64,000 nucleotides of DNA from Actinomadura syzygii (GTDB taxonomy: Bacteria > Actinomycetota > Actinomycetes > Streptosporangiales > Streptosporangiaceae): contig NZ_VSFF01000002.1 in the NCBI RefSeq assembly GCF_008085905.1, positions 372,001-436,000 on the forward strand. The letters run 5' to 3'. Each line of letters opens with the position of its first letter. Positions within the stretch are counted from its first letter, which is position 1. Position numbers and translations under genes: made by a program. This document shows positions 1-16,603 of the stretch, piece after piece. The notes under the pieces were generated by a model that worked only from the letters and a program-made list of their open reading frames with translations, searched no databases and was not told where the DNA came from.

Positions 1-6585
<6,585 letters not shown>

Positions 6586-6598
6586 TGTCCCGCCAGCC

Positions 6599-9500
6599 CT
6601 AGAGTTCGTTCTCGATGAAATCGAAGAGGTCCTCGTCGGTCGCCGCGTCGAGCCGCGCCGCGATGTCCGCGGAGTCGGCGTCGTCCGCCGCGTCGCCGAT
6701 CTCGCGCACTTTCTGGAGCAGCGCGGTCAGGGACTCGGTCACTTCCGCGCGCGTCCCGGGATCCGCGGCGGCGGCGAGCACCGCGGACTCCAGGCGTCCC
6801 AGTTCGGCGAGCGCGGGCGGGCCCGCCGCCGCGTCGCCGGGGACGAACAGCGCCAGCAGGTGGTCGGCGAGCGCGGCGGGCGTCGGATGGTCGAAGACCA
6901 GCGTCGACGGCAGCCGCAGCCCGGTGCGCGTGCTCAGCCGGTTCCGCAGCTCGACGCCGGTGAGGGAGTCGAACCCGGCCTCCTTGAACGCCTGGTCGCT
7001 CTTCAGGACGGACGGCGAATCGTGCCCCAGCACCGCGACCGACTCGGTGCGCACCAGGTCCACCAGCGCCTCGCGGCGATCCCCCTCCGCCAGCTCCGCG
7101 AGCCGCCGCTTCCACGCCTCGCCGGTCTCGCCGGACGCGGTCGCCGCCCGCCGTGCGCCGCGCTGGACGAGCCGTCCGAGAATCGCGGGCAGCACACCGG
7201 ATTCGGCCTGAGCCCGCAATGCCGCCGTGTCCAGACGGGCGGGAATGAGGACCGCCGGGCCCGAGTCGTGGGCGTCGAACAGGGCGAGCCCCTCCTCGGG
7301 GGAGAGCGCGCGTATTCCAGTGCGCCGCATTCGCGCGAGATCGGTGTCGTCCAGCTCCCCGGCCATTCCGGAGCCGTTCTCCCACAGGCCCCACGCGAGG
7401 GACGTCGCGGGCAGTCCTTCGGCTCGGCGGTGGCGGGCCAGCGCGTCCAGGAAAGCGTTGGCGGACGCGTAACCGGCCTGCCCGGCGGAGCCGAGCACCC
7501 CGGCGACCGACGAGAACAGAACGAACGCCGACAGGTCCATTCCGGCGGTCAGCTCGTGCAGGTTCCAGGCCGCGTCGGCCTTCGCGCGCAGCACCTCCCC
7601 GACGCGTTCGGGCGTGAGCGCGTCGAACGTCCCGTCGTCGAGGACCCCGGCGGCGTGGACCACCGCCGTCAGCGGATGCTCCGCCGGGACGTTGTCGAGC
7701 AGCCGGGCGAGGGCGTCGCGGTCCGCGACGTCGCAGGCCGCGATGGTGAGGTCGGCGTCGAGTTCGCGCAGATCAGCGGCCGTGTCGGCGGCCGGGCCCC
7801 GGCGGCTGGCGAGCAGCAGGCGGCGGACGCCGTGCTCGCGGACGAGATGCCGCGCCACCAGCGTGCCGAGCGCTCCCGTCCCGCCCGTGATCAGGACCGT
7901 GCCCGCCGGGTCGATCGGACGCGGCAGCGTCAGGGCGACCTTGCCGATCGTCCGGCCCTGGCTCAGCCGGCGGAACGCGTGCGGCGCCTGCCGCACGTCG
8001 AACGCGCTGACCGGGAGCGGGGTGAGCCGCCCGCCCTCGAAGAGTTCGACGAGCGCGCCGAGCATTTCCCGGATGCGGTCCGGGGCGGCCTCGCTCAGGT
8101 CGAAGGGCAGGTAGCGGATACCGCCGTCGACGGAATCCCGCAGATCGGTCTTCCCCATTTCGAGGAAGTGACCGCCGGGCTTGAGAAGGTCCAGAGAGGC
8201 GTCGATGAAGTCCCCGGCGAGCGAGTTCAGGACGATGTCGAGACCGCCCGGGAACGCGTCCCGGAAGTCGAGCGTCCGGGAATTGGCGATGTGGTCGGCG
8301 TCGAGCCCGCAGCCCTCAAGGGTCGCCCACTTGCCGGGGCTGGCGGTGCCGTAGACCTCGGCGCCCCAATGGCGCGCGAGTTGGGTGGCGGCCATGCCGA
8401 CCCCGCCTGCCGCCGCGTGGATGAGCACACGCTGCCCGGAACGGATCCCCGCCAGATCGTGCAACCCGTAATAGGCGGTCAGGAACACCACAGGAGTGGT
8501 CGCGGCCTGGGCGAACGACCAACCGCTCGGAATGCGGACGGCCAATCGCCGATCGGTCACGGCGACCGGCCCGAGCATCCCGGTGAACAGTCCCATGACC
8601 CGGTCGCCGACGCTCAGCCCTGAGACATCGGCGCCGACCTCGGTGACGATCCCGGCGCCCTCGCCCCCCAGGACGGCGTCGCCCGGATACATTCCCAGCG
8701 TCATCAGGACGTCGCGGAAATTGACCCCGGCCGCCCGCAGTTCCACGCGGATCTGGCCGGGTCCGAGAGGAGCGGCCGCCTCCGGGCTTTCCACCAGTTC
8801 CAGGTTCTCCAGCGTCCCCGGCGCGGACACGGAAAGCCGCCAGTCCGGCACGCCGTCCGGCGGGGTCAGCGCCCCGTCGGAACCGGCCCGGACGACACGC
8901 GGCGCGAAGACCTCCCCGTCCCGGACGGCGAGCCGCGATTCCCCGGCCAGCGCCTTCGCGACCGCGCTGGGCAGCGCGTCGGCGGAGCCGTTCCGGTCAT
9001 CGACGTCGATCAGCGCGATGCGTCCCGGGTTCTCGGTCTGCGCGGCGGCCAGCAGGCCCCAGACGGCGGCCCGCGAAAGGTCCCGGACGGGTTCGCTCTC
9101 ACCCACGGAAACCGCCCCGTGAGTGGCCACGACCAGCAACGAAGAATCCAGCGCCTCAATCGAGAGCCATTCCTGCACCAATCGCAGCACCTCGCTGACG
9201 CCGCCATGGACGCCCTCAACGAACTCCGATCCACCCGAACCGGCGCAATGCCAAAGCACAGTGCCTGAATCGTTTGGCAATTCGGCAAGCTCGTCCAAGC
9301 CGCTGAGAACGGTGAACGGCTCCTCGGACGCCTCCCCGTCGACGGGCACCCAGTCGAGCTGGAACAGCGAGTCCCGATGGCCGGGGAACGACGCCGGACG
9401 AGTGGCCAGCGTCTCCACCGACGCCACCGGTGCGCCGTCCCCGTCCGCCACGGTCAACGACCACGAGCCGGAACCGGACGGCGACAAACGCACCCGAGCT

Positions 9501-12500
9501 TCCGACGCACCCGGCTTGTGGACGGTCACACCCGTCCAAGAGAAAGGCAGCCGCGCCGCGCCGGAATCCTCGACCGCCATCGTCGGGTGCAGCGAGGCGT
9601 CGAGCAGTGCCGGGTGCAGCGTGAACGCCGCCGCGTCGGCGATCTCCTCGGGCAGCCCGACCTCGGCCAGCAGATCGTCCCCGTGCCGCCAGGCGCGTAG
9701 CAGCCCCTGGAAGGCGGGGCCGTAGGCGAGGCCCGCGTCCGCCAGCCGGTCGGCGAGCCCGTCGAGCCCGATCGCCTCGGCGCCGGACGGAGGCCAAACA
9801 CCCAGGTCGGCGGCGGGAGCAACGGCATTCGCGGAGAGGACTCCGGTGGCGTGCCGCGTCCAGACCGACTCGGACTCGGCGCGGACGCTCACCTCCCGCC
9901 GCCCGGCGCCGTCCGCCGGACCGACCCGGACCTGGAGCCGCACGCCCCCGCCCTCCGGGAGCACGAGCGGAGCGTCCAGCGTGAGCTCTTCGACCGTGTC
10001 GCACCCGATTTCGCGAGCCGCGTGCGACGCCAATTCCAGGAACGCCGTGCCGGGGAAGAGCACGGTCCCCTGAACGGCGTGGTCGGCGAGCCACGGATGA
10101 GTTTCCAGCGAGACCCGGCCCGTCAGCAGATAACCCTCGTCCTCCAGCGAGATGACCTCGCCGAGGAACGGATGCCCCGACCCTCCGGCCGTCGCGGGCC
10201 GCGCATCAAGCCAAAACCGGCGCCGCTCGAAGGCATAAGTAGGCAACTCCGCGTGACGTCCTTCCGGCAGGACTTTCGCCCAATCCACAGCCGCGCCACT
10301 GCTGTGGATGTTCACGACGGCCGAGAGAAGTTCCGATGCCTGCGGCCGCTTCGGGTTCTGCAAGGCGATGGTCGCCGCGGAACTGATGTCGGCGGCCAAC
10401 GCGGTGAGCGTCGAGTCCGGTCCGATCTCGACGTACGTCGTAACGCCCTGCTCATCCAGGTATTGGACGGCCCGGTGATAGTTCACCGTCCCGAGCAGAT
10501 GCTCCGCCCAGTATCCAGGCCGATGGTCGGCCGGCTCCCCGGTGAGGTTGGAGATGACGGGAATGGACGCCTCACCATGCGCGAGACCACGAGCCGCAGC
10601 CGTCAAAGGCTCGACGGCCTGCTCCATCAACGACGAATGGAACGCGCGATTCGTAGTGAGAATCCGAGTCCGCCGCCCCTGCTCCTTCCACCGTCCCGCG
10701 ATCTCGCGCACCGACTCCGAAGGACCGGAGATCACGCAACTGGTCGCGGTGTTGACGGCCGCGACGCTCACGCCCTCTGGAAGAGTCCCGGCGATCTCGT
10801 CGGGCGCCGCGCCGATGGCGGCCATCGCGCCCACCGGAGTGTCATGCATCGCCCGAGCCCGAGCGGTGACCAACGCGGCGGCGTCCGAAAGCGAAAGCGT
10901 CCCGGACGTGTAGGCGGCCGTCAGTTCCCCGAGCGAATGCCCGAGCAGATAGTCCGGCGTGACGCCCCAATCCGCCAGCAGCGCGTGAAGGGCGACCTGG
11001 TAGGCGAACAGGGCGGGCTGCGTGTAGAGGGTCTCGTTCAGCCGCTCGGGGTCGTCGGCGAACATGACGTCCTTGAGCTGCGGATCCAGGTGCGCGCACG
11101 CCGCGTCCAGCGCCTCGGCGAACACCGGGAACGCCTCGTACAGCTCCCGTCCCATCCCGGCCTGCTGCGACCCCTGCCCGGAATAGAGGAAGGCGACCTT
11201 CCCCGGCTTCCCGTCGACCGGCCGCACATCCGACAGCCGCTCGACGAGCTCGTCGACGGTCCGCGCGACGACACCACCGCGATACTGGAAATGAGTGCGC
11301 CCGTTCGCCAGCGTGTGGGCGACATCGGCCAGCCCGAGTTCACGGTGCTCGGAAACGAATTCCCGCAGCCGATCGGCCTGCGACCGCAAACCGGATTCGG
11401 TCTTCGCCGACAACACAACCGGCAACGGACGGTCAGGCCGCTCCACACGAGCGGGAACAGCCGACCCTTCTTCGAGAATGACGTGGGCGTTCGTCCCGCT
11501 GATCCCGAACGACGACACCGCCGCCCGGCGCGGACCGTCCCGCTCCGGCCACGGAGTCGTCTCCGTCAGCAGGCTGACCGCCCCGGAATCCCAGTCGACA
11601 TGAGGCGAGGGAGCGTCCACGTGAAGCGTCTTCGGCAGCACGCCGTGCCGCATCGCCTCGACCATTTTGATGACCCCGGCGACACCGGCCGCCGCCTGGG
11701 CGTGCCCGATGTTCGACTTGATGGACCCGAGCCGCAACGGCCTGTCCGCAGGCCGTTCCTGCCCATAGGTCGCCAGCAGTGCCTGCGCTTCGATCGGGTC
11801 GCCGAGCGTCGTTCCGGTGCCGTGCGCCTCGACCGCGTCGATCTCGTCCGACCGGAGCCGGGCATTGGCGAGCGCGGCGCGGATCAGGCGCTGCTGCGAA
11901 GGCCCGTTCGGCGCCGTCAGACGGCTGCTCGCGCCGTCCTGGTTCACGGCCGAACCGCGGATCACGGCCAGCACCGGATGGCCGTTCGCCCGCGCGTCCG
12001 ACAACCGTTCGAGCAGGAGCATTCCGACGCCCTCGGCCCATCCGGCGCCGTCCGCCGCGGCGGCGAACGACTTGCACCGCCCGTCGGGAGCCATTCCGCG
12101 CTGCCTGCTGAACTCCACGAACAGCATCGGCGTCGCCATCACGGTCGCGCCGCCCGCGAGCGCCAGGTCGCACTCGCCGCTCCGCAGCGCCTGCGCCGCC
12201 AGATGCATCGTGACCAGCGACGACGAGCACGCCGTGTCGACGCTGACCGCCGGGCCCTCCAGCCCGAACGAGTAGGCGAGCCGTCCCGACGCGAGACTGT
12301 AGGAACTGCCCGCGTTGAGGTAGCCCTCCAGCTCGTAGGGGACGTTCCCGAGCAGCCGCGCCGCGTAGTCGCCGTACATGATCCCGGTGAAGACGCCGGT
12401 CCGGCTGCCGCGCAGGGCGCCCGGCCGCAGGCCCGCCCGCTCGAAGGTCTCCCAGGTGGTCTCGAGCAGGAGCCGCTGCTGCGGGTCGACGGCCAGCGCC

Positions 12501-12847
12501 TCGCGCGGGCTGATGCCGAAGAAGACCGGGTCGAACAGGCCGGCGTCGTGCAGGAAGCCGCCCTCGCGCGTGTAGCTCTTCCCCGGACGGTCCGGGTCCG
12601 GGTCGTACAGCGCGCCGACGTCCCAGCCCCGCCCGGACGGGAACCCGGTGACCGCGTCCGTCCCGGACGCCACCAGCCGCCACAGGTCCGCCGGGCCGTC
12701 CACGCCGCCGGGGAAGCGGCAGGCCGTGCCGACGATCGCGATGGGCTCGTGCGCGCCCGCGTCCGCCGCGGCCAGCCGCTCCCGCGTCTGCTGCAGCTCG
12801 GCGGTCACCCTCCGGAGGTAGTCGCGAAGCCGATCCTCCACAGTCAT
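6599..12847 (-). CDS. Type I polyketide synthase, single fully reducing module KS-AT-DH-ER-KR-ACP
   Basis: The 2082-aa protein carries one complete extension module. An N-terminal docking coiled coil (1-30) is followed by KS (about 34-455, Cys207 in DTACSSS), AT (about 550-845, GHSLGE, RAFH; malonyl-type), DH (about 890-1165, His923 in [10 protein letters not shown], Asp1083), ER (about 1330-1640, HAAAGGVG nucleotide site), KR (about 1648-1830, GGTGALG, LDD so B-type), ACP (about 1925-2000, Ser1961 in GFDSL) and an acidic C-terminal docking tail. The N-terminal docking element means this is an internal extender, so the loading module lies elsewhere. A purine-rich AAGGGGG sits about 12 nt before the ATG. 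The docking tail should hand over to the protein encoded directly downstream. Expected product of the module: a fully saturated two-carbon extension. Confidence 0.96.
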   Translation of the reverse strand: MTVEDRLRDYLRRVTAELQQTRERLAAADAGAHEPIAIVGTACRFPGGVDGPADLWRLVASGTDAVTGFPSGRGWDVGALYDPDPDRPGKSYTREGGFLHDAGLFDPVFFGISPREALAVDPQQRLLLETTWETFERAGLRPGALRGSRTGVFTGIMYGDYAARLLGNVPYELEGYLNAGSSYSLASGRLAYSFGLEGPAVSVDTACSSSLVTMHLAAQALRSGECDLALAGGATVMATPMLFVEFSRQRGMAPDGRCKSFAAAADGAGWAEGVGMLLLERLSDARANGHPVLAVIRGSAVNQDGASSRLTAPNGPSQQRLIRAALANARLRSDEIDAVEAHGTGTTLGDPIEAQALLATYGQERPADRPLRLGSIKSNIGHAQAAAGVAGVIKMVEAMRHGVLPKTLHVDAPSPHVDWDSGAVSLLTETTPWPERDGPRRAAVSSFGISGTNAHVILEEGSAVPARVERPDRPLPVVLSAKTESGLRSQADRLREFVSEHRELGLADVAHTLANGRTHFQYRGGVVARTVDELVERLSDVRPVDGKPGKVAFLYSGQGSQQAGMGRELYEAFPVFAEALDAACAHLDPQLKDVMFADDPERLNETLYTQPALFAYQVALHALLADWGVTPDYLLGHSLGELTAAYTSGTLSLSDAAALVTARARAMHDTPVGAMAAIGAAPDEIAGTLPEGVSVAAVNTATSCVISGPSESVREIAGRWKEQGRRTRILTTNRAFHSSLMEQAVEPLTAAARGLAHGEASIPVISNLTGEPADHRPGYWAEHLLGTVNYHRAVQYLDEQGVTTYVEIGPDSTLTALAADISSAATIALQNPKRPQASELLSAVVNIHSSGAAVDWAKVLPEGRHAELPTYAFERRRFWLDARPATAGGSGHPFLGEVISLEDEGYLLTGRVSLETHPWLADHAVQGTVLFPGTAFLELASHAAREIGCDTVEELTLDAPLVLPEGGGVRLQVRVGPADGAGRREVSVRAESESVWTRHATGVLSANAVAPAADLGVWPPSGAEAIGLDGLADRLADAGLAYGPAFQGLLRAWRHGDDLLAEVGLPEEIADAAAFTLHPALLDASLHPTMAVEDSGAARLPFSWTGVTVHKPGASEARVRLSPSGSGSWSLTVADGDGAPVASVETLATRPASFPGHRDSLFQLDWVPVDGEASEEPFTVLSGLDELAELPNDSGTVLWHCAGSGGSEFVEGVHGGVSEVLRLVQEWLSIEALDSSLLVVATHGAVSVGESEPVRDLSRAAVWGLLAAAQTENPGRIALIDVDDRNGSADALPSAVAKALAGESRLAVRDGEVFAPRVVRAGSDGALTPPDGVPDWRLSVSAPGTLENLELVESPEAAAPLGPGQIRVELRAAGVNFRDVLMTLGMYPGDAVLGGEGAGIVTEVGADVSGLSVGDRVMGLFTGMLGPVAVTDRRLAVRIPSGWSFAQAATTPVVFLTAYYGLHDLAGIRSGQRVLIHAAAGGVGMAATQLARHWGAEVYGTASPGKWATLEGCGLDADHIANSRTLDFRDAFPGGLDIVLNSLAGDFIDASLDLLKPGGHFLEMGKTDLRDSVDGGIRYLPFDLSEAAPDRIREMLGALVELFEGGRLTPLPVSAFDVRQAPHAFRRLSQGRTIGKVALTLPRPIDPAGTVLITGGTGALGTLVARHLVREHGVRRLLLASRRGPAADTAADLRELDADLTIAACDVADRDALARLLDNVPAEHPLTAVVHAAGVLDDGTFDALTPERVGEVLRAKADAAWNLHELTAGMDLSAFVLFSSVAGVLGSAGQAGYASANAFLDALARHRRAEGLPATSLAWGLWENGSGMAGELDDTDLARMRRTGIRALSPEEGLALFDAHDSGPAVLIPARLDTAALRAQAESGVLPAILGRLVQRGARRAATASGETGEAWKRRLAELAEGDRREALVDLVRTESVAVLGHDSPSVLKSDQAFKEAGFDSLTGVELRNRLSTRTGLRLPSTLVFDHPTPAALADHLLALFVPGDAAAGPPALAELGRLESAVLAAAADPGTRAEVTESLTALLQKVREIGDAADDADSADIAARLDAATDEDLFDFIENEL

Positions 12848-12866
12848 CTGCTGGGTGCCCCCTTGG

Positions 12867-13301
12867 TCAGCCGTTCAGGACGAGGCTCGACTTGATGAGC
12901 GACGTCTCGGGGTCCGGCCGGTCGAGGAGCTGGAAGGTGCGGGTGCCGGCGAGGCCGTGGTACCGGCCGCTGATCCCGTGCGCCGGCACCGACTTCGGCT
13001 CGGTCACCGGGAACATCGTGTACGTGCCCGACCAGGTGACGCTGCCGTCCGCGTAGTCGTCGCGGGCGCTGACGATCTGCATGATCGTGCCGTCCGGCCG
13101 GGAGAAGATGACCGAGGTGCCCGTCGCGGTGCCGATCTGCGTGCCGTCGGCGTCGTACAGTTCGTCCTCGAACTCCACGCTGGACCCGAGGTTGACGCCG
13201 AATTGCGCGCCCTCTCCGCTTTCCGGTTTACCGCCGAAAACGATGGTGGTATGGCAGATCTCCTTGATGTCCTCAAGGGTGATGGCTGTCGCGGTGTTCA
13301 T
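12867..13301 (-). CDS. AbyU-like beta-barrel [4+2] cyclase (allene-oxide-cyclase-like fold), putative spirotetronate Diels-Alderase
   Basis: A 144-aa protein with no signal peptide or membrane segment, ending 19 nt before the PKS start and co-directional with it. The middle reads [20 protein letters not shown] and the C-terminal half has [17 protein letters not shown]. Both closely resemble what I recall of AbyU (FDDELYD..GAQIGTSSG and GVSGRYLGLTGFRQW), the abyssomicin spirotetronate cyclase. Family members are small eight-stranded barrels of about 140 aa that catalyse an intramolecular [4+2] reaction between a tetronate exocyclic alkene and a polyketide diene. Size, motifs and PKS neighbourhood all agree. 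The alternative is another AOC-barrel protein, for example a decalin-forming or isomerising one. The family call is strong; the exact reaction is inferred. Confidence 0.82.
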   Translation of the reverse strand: MNTATAITLEDIKEICHTTIVFGGKPESGEGAQFGVNLGSSVEFEDELYDADGTQIGTATGTSVIFSRPDGTIMQIVSARDDYADGSVTWSGTYTMFPVTEPKSVPAHGISGRYHGLAGTRTFQLLDRPDPETSLIKSSLVLNG

Positions 13302-13463
13302 GGGACTCCCGCCTGATTGGTGGCGCTGCCTGACGCTTCATCGTCAAAGCGGCCGCTAAAGCCGCCCTAGCCCGGTCCTAGGCGCGGTGCAAATTGGCGG
13401 CGCATTGTCGCCGCTTCAGCGGGGGCTAGTTCGCTTGCCTTCCTCGGAGGTAAGGGAGGTCTC
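13302..13463. promoter_or_regulatory. Divergent promoter region between PKS/cyclase operon and deoxysugar operon
   Basis: The 162-bp gap separates the leftward cyclase-PKS genes from the rightward sugar genes. It holds three heptamer-like units at exact 11-bp spacing: CGCTAAA at 13354, CCCTAGC at 13365 and TCCTAGG at 13376. A GC-rich inverted repeat (GCGGCG / CGCCGC) lies near 13398-13412. The spacing is that of SARP activator sites. No clear -10 element could be fixed. Confidence 0.5.
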
Positions 13464-14456
13464 GTGAGCGACGTGTTGCGCATCGGTGTCCTCGGTTGCG
13501 CCGCCATCGCGGGGCGCAAGGTGCTGCCCGCGATGGCGCGGGTCGAGGACGTCGCGATCACCGCGCTGGCGAGCCGCGACGCCGCGAAGGCCGCCGAGTT
13601 CGCCGGACGTTTCGGCGGCGCCCCCGTCACCGGATACGCGGGCCTCCTGGACCGTCCCGACGTGGACGCCGTCTACGTCGCCGTCCCGACCGGCCTGCAC
13701 CACCGCTGGGCGCTGCGGGCGTTGGAGGCGGGCAAGCACGTCCTCGTCGAGAAGCCGCTCACCGCCACGCTGGACGAGGCCGCCGAACTGGTCGCGGAGG
13801 CGAAGCGGTCGGGGCTGTGGCTGATGGACGACTTCATGTTCCGCCACCATTCCCAGCACGCCGCCGTCCGGCGGCTCGTCGAGAGCGGGCGGATCGGCGG
13901 GGTGCGGTCGTTCGCGAGCGCCTTCGGGATCCCGCCGCTCGACCCGTCCGACGTCCGCTACCAGGCGGGACTCGGCGGCGGGGCGCTGCTCGACGTGGGC
14001 GTGTACCCGGTCCAGGCGGCGCTGATGTTCCTCGGCGAGGAGCTGTCGGTCGCCGGGTCCGTCCTGCGCGTCGACCCGGAGCTGGACGTCGACCTGGAGG
14101 GCGCGGCGCTGCTGCACACCCCGGACGGCGTGCCCGCGCACCTCTCGTTCGGGTTCCGGTCGTCCTACCGGTCCATGTACGAGATCTGGGGCAGCGAGGG
14201 ACGGATCGTCCTGGAGCGGGCCTTCACCCCGCCGCCCACCCTGAACCCGACCCTGCGGGTGGTCCGGCAGGACCACGCCGAGGAGATCACCCTTCCGCCC
14301 GACGACCAGTTCGCCCAACTCGTCTGCGCGTTCGCGCGGGCGGTGCGGGACGGCGCGGTCTTCGGCCCGTACGCCGACCGGCTGCTGCGGCACGCGGCGC
14401 TGGTCGACGACATCCGGAGCCGGGCGCGACGCGGTCCGGCCGACCCCACCATTTGA
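13464..14456 (+). CDS. NDP-hexose 3-ketoreductase, Gfo/Idh/MocA family
   Basis: A 330-aa oxidoreductase. The N-terminal Rossmann segment has GVLGCAAIAGRKVLPAM. The family motif EKPLTA follows near residue 95, with the C-terminal substrate domain after it. The GTG start at 13464 is backed by GGGAGGT at 13453-13460. In deoxysugar pathways this family (TylC1/KijD10-type) reduces the C-3 keto group of the 3,4-diketo-2,6-dideoxy intermediate left by the 2,3-dehydratase, using NADPH. Both partner activities are in this cluster (28248 and 15605). First gene of a rightward operon with the sugar nucleotidyltransferase, the 4,6-dehydratase and the glycosyltransferase. Confidence 0.85.
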   Translation: MSDVLRIGVLGCAAIAGRKVLPAMARVEDVAITALASRDAAKAAEFAGRFGGAPVTGYAGLLDRPDVDAVYVAVPTGLHHRWALRALEAGKHVLVEKPLTATLDEAAELVAEAKRSGLWLMDDFMFRHHSQHAAVRRLVESGRIGGVRSFASAFGIPPLDPSDVRYQAGLGGGALLDVGVYPVQAALMFLGEELSVAGSVLRVDPELDVDLEGAALLHTPDGVPAHLSFGFRSSYRSMYEIWGSEGRIVLERAFTPPPTLNPTLRVVRQDHAEEITLPPDDQFAQLVCAFARAVRDGAVFGPYADRLLRHAALVDDIRSRARRGPADPTI

Positions 14457-14510
14457 CCGGCAGCGATTAACCGAATTTCCACGGAATTGACCGGTACAGG
14501 AAGGTCGATT

Positions 14511-15608
14511 ATGAAGGCCCTGGTTTTGGCCGGCGGTCACGGCACCCGGCTGCGGCCGTTCAGCCACAGCATTCCGAAACAGCTCGTCCCGGTGGCCAAC
14601 GCGCCGGTGCTCTTCCACGTGCTGGACGCGCTCCGCGCCGCGGGCGTCACCGAGACCGGAATCATCGTCGGCGCGCCGGGCGACGCGATCCGCGGCGCCG
14701 TCGGCGACGGCTCCCGGTTCGGCATGAGCGTCACCTATCTGCCGCAGGACGAGCCGCTCGGGCTCGCGCACTGCGTCCTCATCGCCGGCGACTTCCTCGG
14801 CGACGACGACTTCGTGATGTATCTGGCCGACAACGTGTTCGCGGACGGCATCGGCGAACCCCTCCTCGAGTTCCAGGAGCGGCGGCCCGCCGCGCAGCTC
14901 GTCGTCGCCAAGGCCGCGGAGCCCACCGAGTGCGGCATCGCGGAGGTGGACGACACCGGCCGCGTCCTCGGCGTGGAGGAGAAGCCGGACCGGCCGCGCA
15001 GCGACCTCGCCGTCACCGGCGTCTACTTCTTCAGCTCGCAGATCCACGAGGCCGTCCGCGCGATCGAGCCGAGCGCCCGCGGCGAGCTGGAGATCACCGA
15101 CGCCGTCCAGTGGCTCGTGTCGCAGGGCCGGGACGTGCAGGCGCGCCTGCTCGCCGGGCCCTGGCACGACACCGGCACCGTCGACGGGCTGCTCGACTGC
15201 AACCGGACGCTGCTGGAGCGCCTGCGCCCCGAGGTCCGCGGCGCCGTCACGGCCGGGACGGTCATCACCGGCCCCGTCGTCGTCGCCGAGGACGCCCTCA
15301 TCGAACGGTCCGTGATCACCGGCCCGGCGCTGCTCGGCCCTGGCTGCGTCGTGCGCGGCAGCCGGATCGGCCCCGGCACCTCGATCGGCGCGGGCTGCCT
15401 GCTGGAGGACGCCGACGTCGAGCACTCGATGCTGCTGGACGGCGCGTCCGTCACCGGCGTCGGCCCGCTAGCCGGTTCGGTCATCGGACGGTCCGCGCTG
15501 GTCGGCCCGCCGCCCGGCGCGCCGGACGGCGAACGGGACGCCCACCGCCTGGTGGTGGGCGACGATGGCCGGGTCGAGATCGCCCCCCGGAAAGGCGCGG
15601 ACGCGTGA
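14511..15608 (+). CDS. Glucose-1-phosphate thymidylyltransferase, long form
   Basis: A 365-aa NDP-sugar synthase. The N-terminal nucleotidyltransferase signature GGHGTRLRPF and PKQLVPVANAP is followed by substrate-pocket motifs, and a C-terminal hexapeptide-rich left-handed-helix region begins near residue 250 (repeated VI.GP..V, SRIGPGTSIG). This is the StrD-like long version rather than the 290-aa RmlA. It makes dTDP-glucose (or another NDP-glucose) from glucose-1-phosphate, the first step of deoxysugar supply. The ATG at 14511 is chosen over an in-frame upstream ATG at 14487 because AGGAAGG lies just before it. The 3' end overlaps the next gene by 4 bp (GTGA). Confidence 0.9.
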   Translation: MKALVLAGGHGTRLRPFSHSIPKQLVPVANAPVLFHVLDALRAAGVTETGIIVGAPGDAIRGAVGDGSRFGMSVTYLPQDEPLGLAHCVLIAGDFLGDDDFVMYLADNVFADGIGEPLLEFQERRPAAQLVVAKAAEPTECGIAEVDDTGRVLGVEEKPDRPRSDLAVTGVYFFSSQIHEAVRAIEPSARGELEITDAVQWLVSQGRDVQARLLAGPWHDTGTVDGLLDCNRTLLERLRPEVRGAVTAGTVITGPVVVAEDALIERSVITGPALLGPGCVVRGSRIGPGTSIGAGCLLEDADVEHSMLLDGASVTGVGPLAGSVIGRSALVGPPPGAPDGERDAHRLVVGDDGRVEIAPRKGADA

Positions 15609-16591
15609 GGCTGCTCGTCACCGGGGGAGCGGGGTTCATCGGCTCCCACTACGTCCGCCGCGCGCTCGAAGGCCGCTACCGGGGGCTGGAGGACGCGCGG
15701 ATCACCGTCCTCGACAAGCTGACCTACTCCGGGAACCCGGCCAACCTGCCGATGTCGCACCCGCGGCTCGACTTCGTCCGGGGCGACGTGTGCGACTCGG
15801 CGCTGCTGACGTCGCTGCTACCCGGACATGACGCCGTGATGCACTTCGCCGCCGAGACACACGTCGACCGGTCGCTGCTGAGCGGGGACGCCTTCGTCCG
15901 GACGAACGTCCTCGGCGTGCAGACCCTCCTCGAATCCTGCCGCCACACGGGCGTCGACCGGGTCGTGATCGTCTCGACCGACGAGGTGTACGGGTCGATC
16001 GGCGAGGGCGCGTGGACGGAGGAGTCCCCGCTCGCGCCGAACTCGCCGTACGCGGCGTCCAAGGCGGGCGGCGACCTGATCGCCCGCGCCTACTGGCGGA
16101 GCCACAGGCTGAAGGTCTCGATCACCCGCTGCTCCAACAACTACGGGCCTTACCAGTTCACCGAGAAGGTCATCCCCCTCTTCATCACCAACCTGATCGA
16201 CGGGAAGGACGTCCCGCTGTACGGCGACGGGCACCACGTCCGCGAATGGCTGCACGTCGACGACCACTGCCGCGCGTTGCATCTCGTCCTCACAGAGGGC
16301 CGCGCCGGAGAGGTGTACAACATCGGCGGGGACACCACGCTGAGCAACCGGGAGCTGACCGGGCTGCTGCTCGACGCGTGCGGCGCCGGGTGGGACCGCG
16401 TCCGGCACGTCCCCGACCGCAAGGGCCACGACGAGCGGTACGCGCTGGACGACACCAAGATCCGCACGCAGCTCGGCTTCGTCCCGGCGACGCCGTTCGC
16501 CGCCGGGATCGCCGAGGTCGCCGACTGGTACCGCGAGAACCGGGCGTGGTGGGAGCCGCTGCGCCACAAGGCCCGGCTGTCCGCCGGTTGA
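15605..16591 (+). CDS. rmlB: dTDP-glucose 4,6-dehydratase
   Basis: A 328-aa extended short-chain dehydrogenase. It has the NAD site GGAGFIGSHYVR at the N-terminus, DKLTYSGNPANL, the STDEVYGS segment with the catalytic Asp-Glu equivalent, and the YAASK catalytic Tyr/Lys. It converts dTDP-glucose to dTDP-4-keto-6-deoxyglucose, the branch point for all 6-deoxyhexoses. The GTG start overlaps the stop of the nucleotidyltransferase (GTGA), indicating translational coupling. Length and motifs are typical, and nothing is missing. Confidence 0.95.
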   Translation: MRLLVTGGAGFIGSHYVRRALEGRYRGLEDARITVLDKLTYSGNPANLPMSHPRLDFVRGDVCDSALLTSLLPGHDAVMHFAAETHVDRSLLSGDAFVRTNVLGVQTLLESCRHTGVDRVVIVSTDEVYGSIGEGAWTEESPLAPNSPYAASKAGGDLIARAYWRSHRLKVSITRCSNNYGPYQFTEKVIPLFITNLIDGKDVPLYGDGHHVREWLHVDDHCRALHLVLTEGRAGEVYNIGGDTTLSNRELTGLLLDACGAGWDRVRHVPDRKGHDERYALDDTKIRTQLGFVPATPFAAGIAEVADWYRENRAWWEPLRHKARLSAG

Positions 16592-16603
16592 GCTGGGGGA
16601 GTT

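Noticed and set aside
9851..12895. Plus-strand frame of 1014 codons opposite the second PKS gene
   Set aside because: It is an antisense shadow of the AT-KS region with a low-complexity Arg-rich translation.
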